In this document: piece by piece, positions 18,430 through 27,641 of the stretch
Position numbering within the stretch: the stretch's first letter is position 1
How the letters are laid out: each line of letters opens with the position of its first letter
Origin: Nocardia sp. NBC_01503
Lineage (GTDB): Bacteria; Actinomycetota; Actinomycetes; Mycobacteriales; Mycobacteriaceae
Assembly: GCF_036327755.1 (NCBI RefSeq)
Contig: NZ_CP109596.1
Coordinates: forward strand, 1,612,001 to 1,676,000
Direction of reading: 5' to 3'
DNA: 64,000 nt
Notes under the pieces: generated by a model
What the model saw: only the letters and a program-made list of their open reading frames with translations
Databases searched by the model: none
Told to the model about the DNA's origin: nothing
Made by a program: the position numbers and the translations under genes

Positions 18430-19458
18430 TCAGACCCAGTTCTCGATCCAGTATTTCCAGATGATGGGCGCGTAGCCGACCAGCGGCGGAACCCTGATAT
18501 CGGTTCCGGCCAACGCGGCCTGGGCCTGGCGGGAGTCGAAGTGGCAGGCGAATTCGCTGTGCTCGATGACATCCATGGGCACCCCGACCTGACGCAGCGC
18601 CCAGCCCATGCCGGGTACGCGCAGCGTCACGTCGAGGGTTTGTTTCGGCATGACCTCCATGAGGTGCGGCGCCCCGGCCTCATCGGCGAAGAGGTTGAAG
18701 ACCTCCGCGACGCTCTGCCGCCGGGGATCGGTGAGGTGGTAGGTCGCTCCCCCACCGCCTGGCCGATGTGCGAGGTGGTCGAGCGCGCGCGCCACGTAAT
18801 CGACCGGAACCATATTGGTTTCGCCCAGTTGCGGTGAGACCACCGGAAGGATGCGCGGCAGCTGCGCCGCCATGCGCAGCAGCCGGAAGAAGTAGTAGGG
18901 CCCGTCGATGCGGTCGATCTCCCCGGTGTGCGAATCGCCGATGACGATCGAGGGCCGGTAGATCCGCCACGGCACCCTGTCCTGATCGCGCACGGCGCGT
19001 TCGGCCTCGAGCATGGCGCGCTGGTACGGGGAGCCGAGCACCTGTCCGACGTCGAACATGTCCTCGGTGAAGACCCCGTCCCAGCCGCCTGCGATCTGCG
19101 CGGTCGAAATATGGTGCAGCAGGCCCGCTTCCAGCTGTGCCGCGAGTTCGGCGACGCGCCGGGTGCCGCCGCCGGGTTCGACGGAGTCGAGTCCGCCCGC
19201 GAGGTGGAAGACGTGTTCGATCGAACCCCGATGCGCCGCAATCCAGCTCGGGTCGACGCCGATGCCGGGTGCGTTGAGGTCGCCGCGTACGGCGCGCACC
19301 CGGTCGCCCGCGTTCCACATCCGCCGGCAGCGGTTGAAGCGCAGGACGGAGTCCTCGCCGGGGCGCACCAGCACGTGGACGGTGGCGCCGCGTTTCAGTA
19401 GTTCGGGAACCAAGAACCGACCGATGAACCCAGTTGCCCCGGTAACCAGGTAAGCCAT
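18430..19458 (-). CDS. Extended SDR / NAD-dependent epimerase-reductase-like protein
   Basis: 342 aa. The Rossmann motif VTGATGFIGRFLVPELLKRG is at residues 4-23. The active-site region HISTAQIAGGW...SPYQRAMLEAE has the usual YxxxK tyrosine but lacks the lysine four residues on (YQRAM), so the catalytic dyad looks incomplete. The layout (NAD_binding_4-like) resembles the N-terminal reductase part of mycobacterial fatty-acyl reductases and thioester reductases. A hydrophobic C terminus ends in KYWIENWV. An acyl or steroid substrate is plausible, but none can be assigned. It converges with the lycopene-cyclase-like gene. Confidence 0.8.
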   Translation of the reverse strand: MAYLVTGATGFIGRFLVPELLKRGATVHVLVRPGEDSVLRFNRCRRMWNAGDRVRAVRGDLNAPGIGVDPSWIAAHRGSIEHVFHLAGGLDSVEPGGGTRRVAELAAQLEAGLLHHISTAQIAGGWDGVFTEDMFDVGQVLGSPYQRAMLEAERAVRDQDRVPWRIYRPSIVIGDSHTGEIDRIDGPYYFFRLLRMAAQLPRILPVVSPQLGETNMVPVDYVARALDHLAHRPGGGGATYHLTDPRRQSVAEVFNLFADEAGAPHLMEVMPKQTLDVTLRVPGMGWALRQVGVPMDVIEHSEFACHFDSRQAQAALAGTDIRVPPLVGYAPIIWKYWIENWV

Positions 19459-19548
19459 GGGCTCACCCTAGCGTGACGCGCGCCACACTCTGCCTGCGGC
19501 TCCGCAAAACGCTCAAAGCTCGCATGCGGGACGGATTCTCGTTGCCGA

Positions 19549-20433
19549 TCAGGCTCCGGTCTCGGCCGCCTTGCGGTAGCCGCGGATTGCCGGATAACCG
19601 AATACCAGCACCATGCCGACCGCCCACGCGACCGTCTTCATCAACGGCATGGCGATCGGTCCGTCGTAGGCGAGCCCGCGCATGGCATCGATCGCCGTAC
19701 TCATGGGCTGGTTCTCGACGGTCTTCTGCAGCCACACCGGGTACGCGAAGACGGGCACGAATCCGGTGTTGAAGAACATCAGCAGGGTGTTGATGACACC
19801 GATGACCTGCACCAGCATCACGCCCTCGGTGATGGTGGCGAGCGCGGTCACCAGCACCGCGAAGCCGATACCGAACAGCACCGGAATCAGCAGCATCGCC
19901 AGCGAAGCCGCTGGGCCGAACCAGAATCGGAAGCCGAGCCCGACTCCGACGGCGAGCACGATCAGCGAGGTGACGAAGACGCGAATCGCCTCGGCGAGCA
20001 GTCGGCCGGTGAGTCCGGCGGCGCGGTGCACCGGCATGGTCCAGAACCGGCCGAGCAGGCCGGTCACCTTCTCGACCTTGAATCCGAGTGCGGAGACCAC
20101 CGATCCGGACATGGCGGCGACCAGCATGACCATCGGCACGGTGCCGTAGATGCTGGGTGTGCCGGTGGCCGAGCTGATCGAATCACCCAGCACCACACGG
20201 AACATCAGCAGCGTGGCCGCCGGGTACACGATGGTCTGAATGGTGGTCGCGGGGTCGCGCGCCCATCCGATCAGCAGTCGCTTGCACTGGATGAGGCTCT
20301 GCTCCAACCAGACCGCGAGCGCCCGCTCGGACCGCTGCTTCACCCGGGGCAGCGGCTGATGCCCCGCCCACGAATCCTGCTCCGCTGTCATCGTTTCGCC
20401 CTCGAACTGCTGGGCTTCGACTACCGAACTCAT
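19549..20433 (-). CDS. ABC-2 type permease (DrrB/DrrC-like) 2
   Basis: 294 aa from ATG 20433, which overlaps the stop of the upstream permease (ATGA). Longer in-frame starts lie inside that gene. Six hydrophobic segments follow a soluble N terminus with LEQSLIQCKRLLIGWARDP, the amphipathic entry helix of ABC2 membrane proteins. It is the third gene of the ATPase-permease-permease operon and pairs with the other permease to form the channel. It is probably an exporter of a hydrophobic compound. Confidence 0.88.
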   Translation of the reverse strand: MSSVVEAQQFEGETMTAEQDSWAGHQPLPRVKQRSERALAVWLEQSLIQCKRLLIGWARDPATTIQTIVYPAATLLMFRVVLGDSISSATGTPSIYGTVPMVMLVAAMSGSVVSALGFKVEKVTGLLGRFWTMPVHRAAGLTGRLLAEAIRVFVTSLIVLAVGVGLGFRFWFGPAASLAMLLIPVLFGIGFAVLVTALATITEGVMLVQVIGVINTLLMFFNTGFVPVFAYPVWLQKTVENQPMSTAIDAMRGLAYDGPIAMPLMKTVAWAVGMVLVFGYPAIRGYRKAAETGA

Positions 20434-21245
20434 GACCGCCTCATACTCGCCCAGACCGCTGCCGGTACGAAGACCACAGCGGCGCCGATCACCCACAGCA
20501 TCGGTACCCAGAACACACCCCAGGTCACCCCGTGCGCCGCCATATCGCGCAGTGCGAAGGAGAACTGCGAGATGGGCTGATTACGCACGAACGGCCGAAC
20601 CCATGCGGGGAAGCCGGATTCCGGTACGAAGCCGCAGGAGAGCATGCCGAAGATGAGCGTCGGCAGGGTGAGCGCCTGACTCAATGATTCGGGGCTCTTG
20701 GTGAGCGATCCGAGTGCGTCGGCACCGATAGCGAGCACGGTGCCGACCGCTAGCGAGAACAGGCAGAACAGGATCGCCTGCCACCATCCGGCCACGAATC
20801 GGAAGCCGATCATATGACCCCAGCCGATGGCCGCGGCCAGTGAGACGATCGAGCGCACCAGCCCCGCGCTCAGGCGGGAGAGCAGCGGCACCATCTTGCC
20901 GACGGGCATGGTCTGCAATCGGGTGTTGAATCCGGTCATGGCCTCGAAGGCGGCCATCTGCGCGTTCGACATCATGGTGACGGACATGGTCTGCAGCACG
21001 ATGATCGGCATGACGAACTGCGCGTAGTCGATGCCGCGGAATTGCATGACGTACTTGAGCGGCAGGTAGAACCCGAGCGTCAGCACCAGCGGAGTGATGG
21101 TCGCGAAGATCAGTTCGCCCTTGGTGGCCATCACCCAGAGGATGCGTCCGGTGAGCGCGCGCCACTGGCCGAAACTGTTCGGCTTGGACTTGGGCAGTCC
21201 GGCGAAAAGATCGGTGCGGACGGCTTCGACCGGCGCCGCGGTCAC
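20430..21245 (-). CDS. ABC-2 type permease (DrrB/DrrC-like) 1
   Basis: 271 aa, GTG start overlapping the ATPase stop. The opening soluble helix with LTGRILWVMATKGELIFATI is followed by six membrane segments; the GFVPESGFPAWVRPFVRNQP segment before the last helix is shared in position and wording with the second permease (GFVPVFAYPVWLQKTVENQP). The two therefore arose by duplication and form a heterodimer. It is translationally coupled on both sides. Confidence 0.9.
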   Translation of the reverse strand: MTAAPVEAVRTDLFAGLPKSKPNSFGQWRALTGRILWVMATKGELIFATITPLVLTLGFYLPLKYVMQFRGIDYAQFVMPIIVLQTMSVTMMSNAQMAAFEAMTGFNTRLQTMPVGKMVPLLSRLSAGLVRSIVSLAAAIGWGHMIGFRFVAGWWQAILFCLFSLAVGTVLAIGADALGSLTKSPESLSQALTLPTLIFGMLSCGFVPESGFPAWVRPFVRNQPISQFSFALRDMAAHGVTWGVFWVPMLWVIGAAVVFVPAAVWASMRRS

Positions 21246-22252
21246 TGGGTGCCGCCCGTATGTCCGGTGAGCGAGAGGAAGACATCGTCGAGCGAGGGCC
21301 GGCGCAGCCCGATATCGGCGAGCGGGATACCGGCGGTGTCGAGTCGGCGTAGCGCCTCGGCGAGGGTCGCGGCCCCCTCCGGCGCGGGAATCGAAAGTCG
21401 GTCGCCGCCATCGATTTCGGCGCGCACGGTGGCGGGGACGAGATCGCCGAGCGCGTCGGCGGCCTGGATCAGATGGGTGGGGTCGAGTGGGACGACCTCG
21501 CAGTAGCTGCCGCCGGTCTTCTCCTTGAGCGCGTCCGCGGTGCCCTCGGCGATGACGGTGCCCTTGTCGATGACGATGATGTTGTCGCTGAGTACGTCGG
21601 CCTCTTCGAGGTACTGCGTGGTCAGCAGGACGGTGATGCCCTGGGTCTTGAGCGCGTTGACCAGATCCCAGACGCCCTGGCGACTGCGCGGGTCCAGGCC
21701 GGTGGTGGGTTCGTCGAGGAAGACGACCTCGGGCCGGACCACGAGTCCGCAGGCGATGTCGACACGGCGGCGCATACCGCCGGAGTAGTGCCGGACGGCG
21801 CGGCGGCCCGCGCTGGTGAGGTCGAACTCCTCGAGCAGGTTGTCCGCGCGCTGGCGGGCGGCCTTGCGGGGCAGGCCCATGAGGCGGCCGAAGAGTTCGA
21901 GGTTCTCACGTCCGGAGAGGTTCTCGTCCAGCGCCGCGTACTGGCCGGTCATCATGATCGATCGGCGGACGGCGGCGGGATCCTTGCGCACATCGTGTCC
22001 GGCGACCCGGGCGATGCCGGCGTCGGGGCGCAACAGGGTGGAGAGGATCTTGACGCAGGTGGTCTTCCCCGCGCCGTTGGGTCCGAGAATGCCGAGTACC
22101 TGTCCGCGTTCGGCGGTGAAGCTGATGCCGCTCAGGGCATGCACCTCACCGAAGGATTTGCGGACGTCTTCGACATATACGGCCGGATCGCTTCCGCCGC
22201 GCGCTGTTGTTGAAACGCTTTGCGGCGAATCCGGTTTGTCCTGGCTCGGCAT
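21242..22252 (-). CDS. DrrA-like ABC transporter ATP-binding protein
   Basis: 336 aa from ATG 22252 (GGAGAG upstream); the longer ORF to 22417 lacks a good start. Walker A GPNGAGKTT, Q-loop TGQYAALDENLSG, signature HYSGGMRRR, Walker B VVFLDEPTTGLDPRS and the C-terminal DrrA-type extension (DIGLRRPSLDDVFLSLTGH) are all intact. It powers the two coupled permeases downstream. DrrABC systems export daunorubicin or, in mycobacteria, phthiocerol lipids. The operon lies about 7 kb past the end of the NRPS genes, on the same strand, so peptide export is possible but unproven. Confidence 0.93.
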   Translation of the reverse strand: MPSQDKPDSPQSVSTTARGGSDPAVYVEDVRKSFGEVHALSGISFTAERGQVLGILGPNGAGKTTCVKILSTLLRPDAGIARVAGHDVRKDPAAVRRSIMMTGQYAALDENLSGRENLELFGRLMGLPRKAARQRADNLLEEFDLTSAGRRAVRHYSGGMRRRVDIACGLVVRPEVVFLDEPTTGLDPRSRQGVWDLVNALKTQGITVLLTTQYLEEADVLSDNIIVIDKGTVIAEGTADALKEKTGGSYCEVVPLDPTHLIQAADALGDLVPATVRAEIDGGDRLSIPAPEGAATLAEALRRLDTAGIPLADIGLRRPSLDDVFLSLTGHTGGTQ

Positions 22253-22485
22253 CAACTCTCCACTATCGGCTGGGCGGGCAATTTCAGTCGCCCCGGGCGG
22301 CGGGTCCCCACATCCCCTCGGGATGATCCACTCCGTCGCGCGCGATGTTACCGGCCACTCGGATGCGGGGTCGTTGCTTTGCCTCAGCAGCATTGGATCA
22401 AACGTGAGCTTGACCACAAACCGGTAGGTCTACGAATAGCCGCGGATCCAGGGCCAGACCGGGCGGTCTGCTGAATTTCCGCACC

Positions 22486-22515
22486 TTGTCGGGGGTGTGC
22501 GTCGAACCATAGTCT
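22486..22515 (+). promoter_or_regulatory. Promoter of the aldehyde-dehydrogenase-like gene
   Basis: -35 TTGTCG (22486-22491) and -10 TAGTCT (22510-22515) are 18 bp apart, 43 nt before the ATG. It is the clearest signal in the 305-bp divergent gap 22253-22557; I saw no convincing promoter for the ABC operon there. Confidence 0.45.
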
Positions 22516-22557
22516 GACGTGGAGGGGAGAGTTTTCGATGGCCACGAGAGGGTAACC

Positions 22558-24039
22558 ATGGCCGAGTCTGCGCAGCAGCCACGGGCCGCAGCGCGCACCG
22601 GAGCGGGCCGATCCAAGGTCCTGACTTCGTACGATCCACGGACCGGGGAGGTCGTGGGCGATTTCGCCATTATGGGCGCCGGCGAGCTGACGCGCGCCGT
22701 GCGCGCCGCGAACACCACCGAACAGTGGTGGGCGACAATGGATTTCGCCGGACGCAAACGCTGGCTGCTGGATTGGAAACGCGCCATCGCGCGCGGCACC
22801 CGAGATCTGGTGGAGCTGATCAGCTCCGAGACCGGAAAACCGCGCCTCGACGCCGCCGTCGAGGTGACATTGGCGGTGGAACATCTGGATTGGGTCGCGC
22901 GCCATGCCGAGCGGACCCTGGGCCGCACCACCCGCGCCGCCGCCCGATTCCGGCGCGATCAGCCCGGTTCGATCGGACATCTGCCGCTGGGTGTGATCGG
23001 TGTACTCGGCCCGTGGCACAATCCCGTTCTCGCGCCGATGAATTCGATCGCCAGCGCCATGGCGGCGGGTAACGCGGTGGTCTTCAAACCGAGTGAACTG
23101 ACCCCCGGCGTGGGCGCGTGGCTGGCCGATACCTGGAGTCGCCTGTCCCCCAGTCAGCCTGTGCTGCAGGTGGTTACCGGTGACAGCACCACGGCAACCG
23201 CACTCTGCCGGTCCCGGTTGGACAAGATCGCCTACACCGGCTCCCCCGCCGGAGCCCGCGAGGTGACCGTGCTCTGCGCGCAGACCGGTACACCGCTGAT
23301 CGTCGAGCAGGGCGGTCGCGGCGCGATGGTGGTGCAGGTGGACGCCCGGCTCGATACCGCCGCTGCCGCAGCGGTTTACGGTTCCATGTCCAATTCCGGT
23401 CAGCATCCGGCGGGCGTACATGTGGTGTACGTCGCCGATTCGGTCTACGAGCCGTTCCTGGAACTGGTCGCCGCTGCGGCCCGCCGTCTGCGGCCCGCCG
23501 CCGACCGCCGCGCCTCCTACGGTCCGATGGTCCTGGAGGCCCAACTCGATGTGGTGCGCCGCCAGGTCCGCGACGCACTCACCCGCGGTGGTCGCGCCGT
23601 GGTCGGCAGCCTCGAATCGATCCGGGAGCCCTATATCGAACCGGTGGTCCTGACCGAGGTCCCCGAGGTGAGCCTGGCCATCACCGGCGACGCGGTAGGC
23701 CCGGTCCTCGTCGTCAATCGGGTAGCCGGTATGGACGAGGCGGTGGAACGGGTCAACGCCTCCGAAAGATCGCTCCCCGTAGCCGTTTTCACCCGCGACA
23801 TCCGCAGCGTCCCCGAATTCGCCGAACGCCTGCGCACCCCACTGGTCACCGTCAACGCCACCCCGGTCTACGGAGTGAACGGCCCCGGCCGCATCCGCGA
23901 CCCGCGATCCCTACTGGAATTCACCCGCCCCCAACTCATCACCGAACAGCGCCACCGAGACCCGTTGGGCACCTTCGACAATCACCCCCAGCGCCTCCGA
24001 ATGGCAAGAGCCCTATTCCGCCTGCGTCATCGAGTCTGA
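22558..24039 (+). CDS. Aldehyde dehydrogenase homologue lacking catalytic Cys
   Basis: 493 aa from ATG 22558 with GAGAGGG upstream. It is full length for the ALDH superfamily: an N-terminal NAD domain with SSETGKPRLDA, GPWHNPVLAPMNS, VVFKPSELTPG and the Rossmann loop TGSPAGAREV. The general-base Glu is kept (VEQGG, residue 250). Exactly 34 residues later, where the family has GQxC, the sequence reads GQHP, so proline 284 replaces the nucleophilic cysteine. The oxyanion Asn of PWNFP is also altered (PWHNP). The reading frame is clean throughout, so this is not a decayed gene. It is either a non-oxidising binding or scaffold protein or an enzyme with new chemistry. Confidence 0.85.
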   Translation: MAESAQQPRAAARTGAGRSKVLTSYDPRTGEVVGDFAIMGAGELTRAVRAANTTEQWWATMDFAGRKRWLLDWKRAIARGTRDLVELISSETGKPRLDAAVEVTLAVEHLDWVARHAERTLGRTTRAAARFRRDQPGSIGHLPLGVIGVLGPWHNPVLAPMNSIASAMAAGNAVVFKPSELTPGVGAWLADTWSRLSPSQPVLQVVTGDSTTATALCRSRLDKIAYTGSPAGAREVTVLCAQTGTPLIVEQGGRGAMVVQVDARLDTAAAAAVYGSMSNSGQHPAGVHVVYVADSVYEPFLELVAAAARRLRPAADRRASYGPMVLEAQLDVVRRQVRDALTRGGRAVVGSLESIREPYIEPVVLTEVPEVSLAITGDAVGPVLVVNRVAGMDEAVERVNASERSLPVAVFTRDIRSVPEFAERLRTPLVTVNATPVYGVNGPGRIRDPRSLLEFTRPQLITEQRHRDPLGTFDNHPQRLRMARALFRLRHRV

Positions 24040-24098
24040 GCCGACCACCCTCGTCATCCCGTCGGCGATCACTCTCATCCCCTCCGGGGCGGACACCT

Positions 24099-24188
24099 CG
24101 TCATCCCGGCATACTCCTGGCCGGGATCCACCGAACTCGTTGCAGCCCTGTGGATGTGGGTCCCGGCCAAAAGCGCGCCGGGATGACG
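24099..24188. repeat. Dispersed 90-bp palindromic element, full copy 2
   Basis: Same outer arms (CGTCATCCCGGC / GCCGGGATGACG) as copy 1, with inner arms slightly diverged. A truncated start of another copy (CGTCATCCCGTCGG) lies at about 24052. It occupies the convergent gap between the ALDH homologue (+) and the TetR gene (-). Confidence 0.85.
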
Positions 24189-24193
24189 GGGTG

Positions 24194-25447
24194 CTACTCG
24201 CCGGGAGGAAGAGGCGACTCGTCGGCAGGGGCCGCACCCAGCAGGACCGCGCTCATCAGGGCGCGGACTCTTGCCAATTGCTGTGGGCGGGAGTCGAAGC
24301 GGAGGCGGCGGCCTACATCGATGACCTGGCCGATGGCGGCGTGGACGCGGAAGCGGGCTTCGGTTTGGTCGCCTTCGAGGAGGTTGGCCCACTCCAGGAC
24401 GTTCTGGCGCTGAATGGAGCGGAGTCGGTGCTGTTCGGTGGCGGGCAGATTGGAGAATTCAGCGAAGTAGACCGGGAGGATCTCCGGCATGGCGAAGGTC
24501 ATGCGGGCGAAGCGCTCGGCAATGCGGACGGCGGCGTCGGCGCGGCCGGTGGCCTCGGACAGCGCCTCGGCATTGGCGATGGCCACACGTTCACCGGTGC
24601 GGTGGAAGGCTGCCGCGAGCAGATCGGATTTGCTGCTGAAGTAGCGGTAGACGCTGGAGGCGTTGATCCCGGCGGCGGCGCCGATCTCTTCGATACTGGC
24701 CTCGTGATAGCCCTGCCGGCCGAAGATCCGAATCGCCTCGGTGAGCAGCTGTTCGCGTTTGGAGATGACGGGTAGGCCGCGCACGATCGGGTCGCCGGTG
24801 ACCGGCGGGGGCGGCGGGGGTAGCTCGGCGCGCAGGATATCCCAGCAGATGTCGTTGAGCAGGGCCACGATTCGCGCATTGGAGAGTGCGGTGCGATGTC
24901 CGGTGACGCTGCCGATGGCCGAGAGCACCGCGGCCGAGCGCAGCATGACATCGGCGGGATCGGCGTCGGGGTACAGCTCCGCGATGGGTGCGGCGACGGT
25001 TTCGTGCAGTTCGGCGTAGCTGACGCGAATGCGCGCGCGGTCCTCGCGCTCGAGATACCGGCGCTCCCAGCGGTACAGTCCGCCCTCGCGGCGGCAGTCG
25101 ATGGTGTGCTCGGTAATGCCGCGAATCAGTGCGGTGAGTCGCGGTTCCGGTTCCAGCTTCGGATTGTCGGCGGCCTTGGCGGAGTCCAGAAGTTGTTGTG
25201 CGCCCATCTCGGCGGCGGCGACGAGCATGGCGTACTTATTGCTGAAGTGCCGGTAGAGCGCGGGCCCGGAGATGCCGACCTCGGCGGCGATCTCGTCCAC
25301 GCCGACCGGGTGATAGCCCCGCTCAGCGAAGGCGCGAGCGGCCACGCCGACAATCTGGGCCTTGCGATTCTTGGGTCGTCGCCGGGGTCCGGATTCGCCG
25401 GACGGTCGCGCGGAAGCGAGTCCTGCTTCGCTGCGATCGGCGACCAT
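24194..25447 (-). CDS. Tandem TetR regulator (two complete TetR modules)
   Basis: 417 aa, start with strong AAGGAG 6 nt upstream. The first HTH is at about residues 27-75 (RKAQIVGVAARAFAERGYHP, then VGISGPALYRHFSNKYAML) and the second at about 230-278 (REQLLTEAIRIFGRQGYHEA, then AGINASSVYRYFSSKSDLL), each followed by a helical ligand domain; a Pro-rich linker (LPPPPPPVTGDP) joins them. One chain therefore holds what is usually a dimer of about 200-aa subunits. Such double TetR proteins are known in Corynebacteriales. It is divergent from the crotonase gene, whose promoter it probably represses in response to an acyl-CoA or similar ligand. Confidence 0.9.
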   Translation of the reverse strand: MVADRSEAGLASARPSGESGPRRRPKNRKAQIVGVAARAFAERGYHPVGVDEIAAEVGISGPALYRHFSNKYAMLVAAAEMGAQQLLDSAKAADNPKLEPEPRLTALIRGITEHTIDCRREGGLYRWERRYLEREDRARIRVSYAELHETVAAPIAELYPDADPADVMLRSAAVLSAIGSVTGHRTALSNARIVALLNDICWDILRAELPPPPPPVTGDPIVRGLPVISKREQLLTEAIRIFGRQGYHEASIEEIGAAAGINASSVYRYFSSKSDLLAAAFHRTGERVAIANAEALSEATGRADAAVRIAERFARMTFAMPEILPVYFAEFSNLPATEQHRLRSIQRQNVLEWANLLEGDQTEARFRVHAAIGQVIDVGRRLRFDSRPQQLARVRALMSAVLLGAAPADESPLPPGE

Positions 25448-25476
25448 GCACTTCTCCTTCTCAACGGCACCGGCTG

Positions 25477-25509
25477 TTGACAGTGCCGGACGGATCCACC
25501 TAAGTTAAC
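25477..25509 (+). promoter_or_regulatory. Crotonase promoter with GTTAAC palindrome
   Basis: -35 TTGACA (25477-25482) and -10 CTAAGT (25500-25505) are 17 bp apart. The palindrome GTTAAC (25504-25509) touches the -10 and is a candidate half of the site for the divergent tandem TetR. Confidence 0.55.
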
Positions 25510-25572
25510 CACAATTCGCACAGCTGAACACATTGCGCCGCGATTCGCACCGCACGCAGAGCAGGAGCAGAC

Positions 25573-26367
25573 ATGAGCAACACTGCGACGACCCCGGGCT
25601 ACACCGCTGTGCTGGACGGCCGGGTACTGCGTGTCACCATCACCAATCCCAAGCGCAAGAACGCCATCGACTACGACACCATGGCGGGGCTCGGTGCGAC
25701 GGTGCTTTCGGCATATGAGAATCCGGCTGTCCGGGTGATCGTGCTCACCGGCGAGGGCGGCGACTTCTGTACCGGTGCGGATCTGGCGGCGAGTCCGGGC
25801 GAGGCTGCGCGCGGTATCACGCCCGAACAGACCATGGATGTGGCGAATCGGATGATCAAGGCGATTGTGGACGCGCCGATCCCGGTGATCGCACGGGTGA
25901 AGGGTGCGGCCGCCGGGGTGGGCGTGGCCTTCGCGCTCGCCGCCGACCTCACCTATGCGTCGGAGGACGCGTATCTGCTGCTGGCATTCATCAATATCGG
26001 CCTGATGCCCGACGGTGGCGCGGCGGCCATGGTCGCCGCCGCGGCCGGTCGCCCGCTCGCCGCGGAGATGGCATTGCTCGGCGATCGCCTCCCGGTCACC
26101 GAGGCGGTGCGCCGCGGCCTGATCGCGGGCGTCTACGGCGATGCGGAGCTCGACGCCAAGGTCGAGGCCGCCGCCGCCAAGCTCGCGCACGGCCCGCGGC
26201 GCGCCCTGGAGCTCACCAAGCGCGCACTCAATGCCGCCACTCTGACCTCGCTGGACGCGGCGCTCGCGACCGAAAAGACCGGCCAGGCTGAGCTTTTGCG
26301 CGCCCCCGACTTCGCCGAGGGCGCTACCGCGATGCTCCAGAAGCGCAAGGCGGTCTTCGCGGAATAG
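25573..26367 (+). CDS. Enoyl-CoA hydratase/isomerase (crotonase) family
   Basis: 264 aa, AGGAG upstream. The crotonase fold is recognisable from ITNPKRKNAIDYDTM, VLTGEGGDFCTGADLAA (first oxyanion-hole strand) and VKGAAAGVGVAFALAADLTYA (second). At the usual catalytic-Glu positions it reads AAGVGVA and LMPDGGAAAMVAAAAG, so the second acid is Asp in MPDGG and the first Glu is not obvious. Isomerase or hydrolase chemistry is thus as likely as hydration. It is divergent from the tandem TetR. Confidence 0.88.
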   Translation: MSNTATTPGYTAVLDGRVLRVTITNPKRKNAIDYDTMAGLGATVLSAYENPAVRVIVLTGEGGDFCTGADLAASPGEAARGITPEQTMDVANRMIKAIVDAPIPVIARVKGAAAGVGVAFALAADLTYASEDAYLLLAFINIGLMPDGGAAAMVAAAAGRPLAAEMALLGDRLPVTEAVRRGLIAGVYGDAELDAKVEAAAAKLAHGPRRALELTKRALNAATLTSLDAALATEKTGQAELLRAPDFAEGATAMLQKRKAVFAE

Positions 26368-26393
26368 CGGGATGGCTTCGCGCCACTGCGGGG

Positions 26394-27641
26394 CTACTTA
26401 CCTGTGACCGTCAGGTAGATGAGGGCGACGTTCAGGGCGGAGATGATCAGGGCCACCAACCAGGCGAGCGCGGTGGTGAGGCGGGGGTTCACATCGTCGC
26501 CCATGAGGTTGCGGTCGGCGGTGAAGCGGACCAGCGGGATCAGGGCGAAGGGGATGCCGAAGGAGAGCACCACCTGCGAAATGATCAGGGCCTGAGTGGG
26601 ATCCACGCCGATGGCGAGAATGACCAGCGCCGGGATCAGCGTGATGAGTCGCCGAACCAGCAGCGGAATGGTGCGGTTGAGCAGCCCTTCCATGATCATC
26701 GCGCCCGCGTACGCGCCCACCGAGGTGGAGGCCAGGCCGGAGGCGAGCAGGCCGATCGCGAGCAGGAGCCCGGCGGCCGGTCCGAGGGTGTCCCGCACTG
26801 CGGCGTGCGCGGTTTCGAGCGAGTCGACATCCTCGCGCCCGCGCAGCGTACCGGCGGCCATGAGCAGCATGGCGAGGTTGACGGTGCCCGCGAGCAGCAT
26901 GGCCAGGCCGACGTCGTAGCGGGTGATGCGCAGCAGCCGGGCGCGCGCCGGTCCCGGTTCGGGGCTGCCGTGCCGGTCCCGGGCGAGCGCCGAGTGCAGG
27001 TATACCGCATGGGGCATGACGGTCGCGCCGATCATGGCGGCGGCGAGCAGTACGCTCTCGCTGCCGTCGAAGCGCGGTAGCAGTCCGCCGATGGTCCCGC
27101 CGGCCGAGGGCGGTGAAATCACCACGGAGGCAAGGAATCCGATGGCGATGACGGCGAGCATGCCGGTGATGACGCGTTCGAACGGTTTCTGTCCGCGCTT
27201 GTTCTGCACCAGCAGCAGTGCGAGGGAGACGATGCCGGTGATGACCCCGCCGAGCAGTAGCGGCAGGTCGAACAGCAGCTTCAGGGCGATGGCCCCGCCC
27301 ACGACCTCGGCGAGATCGGTTGCCATGGCGACGGTTTCGGCCTGCGCCCAGTAGGCGAGCCGGGTTTTGCGACCGGCCTTGTCCCGCACGGCTTCCGGGA
27401 GTGACATGCCGGTGACGAGGCCGAGTTTGGCGGAGAGGAACTGCACCAGCCCCGCCATCACATTGGCCATGACGATGACCCAGACCAGCAGGTAGCCGAA
27501 TTTGGCTCCGGCGCTGATATTGGAGGCGACGTTACCGGGGTCGACGTAGGCGATGGCGGCGACGAAGGCCGGACCGAGCAGGACCGTGGCCGATCGCGCT
27601 CGCTGGAACGTCGAGCGCTTATCGGCCAGGCTGGTACTCAC
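26394..27641 (-). CDS. mntH: Nramp-family Mn2+/divalent metal transporter
   Basis: 415 aa, GTG start. Eleven hydrophobic segments, with the metal-site motifs DPGN (AYVDPGNVASNI, helix 1) and MPH (IGATVMPHAVYLHSAL, helix 6) intact; Asp, Asn and Met from these helices bind the metal. The family imports Mn2+ (and Fe2+) with protons across the inner membrane. It converges with the crotonase gene, leaving 26 nt. Confidence 0.95.
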   Translation of the reverse strand: MSTSLADKRSTFQRARSATVLLGPAFVAAIAYVDPGNVASNISAGAKFGYLLVWVIVMANVMAGLVQFLSAKLGLVTGMSLPEAVRDKAGRKTRLAYWAQAETVAMATDLAEVVGGAIALKLLFDLPLLLGGVITGIVSLALLLVQNKRGQKPFERVITGMLAVIAIGFLASVVISPPSAGGTIGGLLPRFDGSESVLLAAAMIGATVMPHAVYLHSALARDRHGSPEPGPARARLLRITRYDVGLAMLLAGTVNLAMLLMAAGTLRGREDVDSLETAHAAVRDTLGPAAGLLLAIGLLASGLASTSVGAYAGAMIMEGLLNRTIPLLVRRLITLIPALVILAIGVDPTQALIISQVVLSFGIPFALIPLVRFTADRNLMGDDVNPRLTTALAWLVALIISALNVALIYLTVTGK

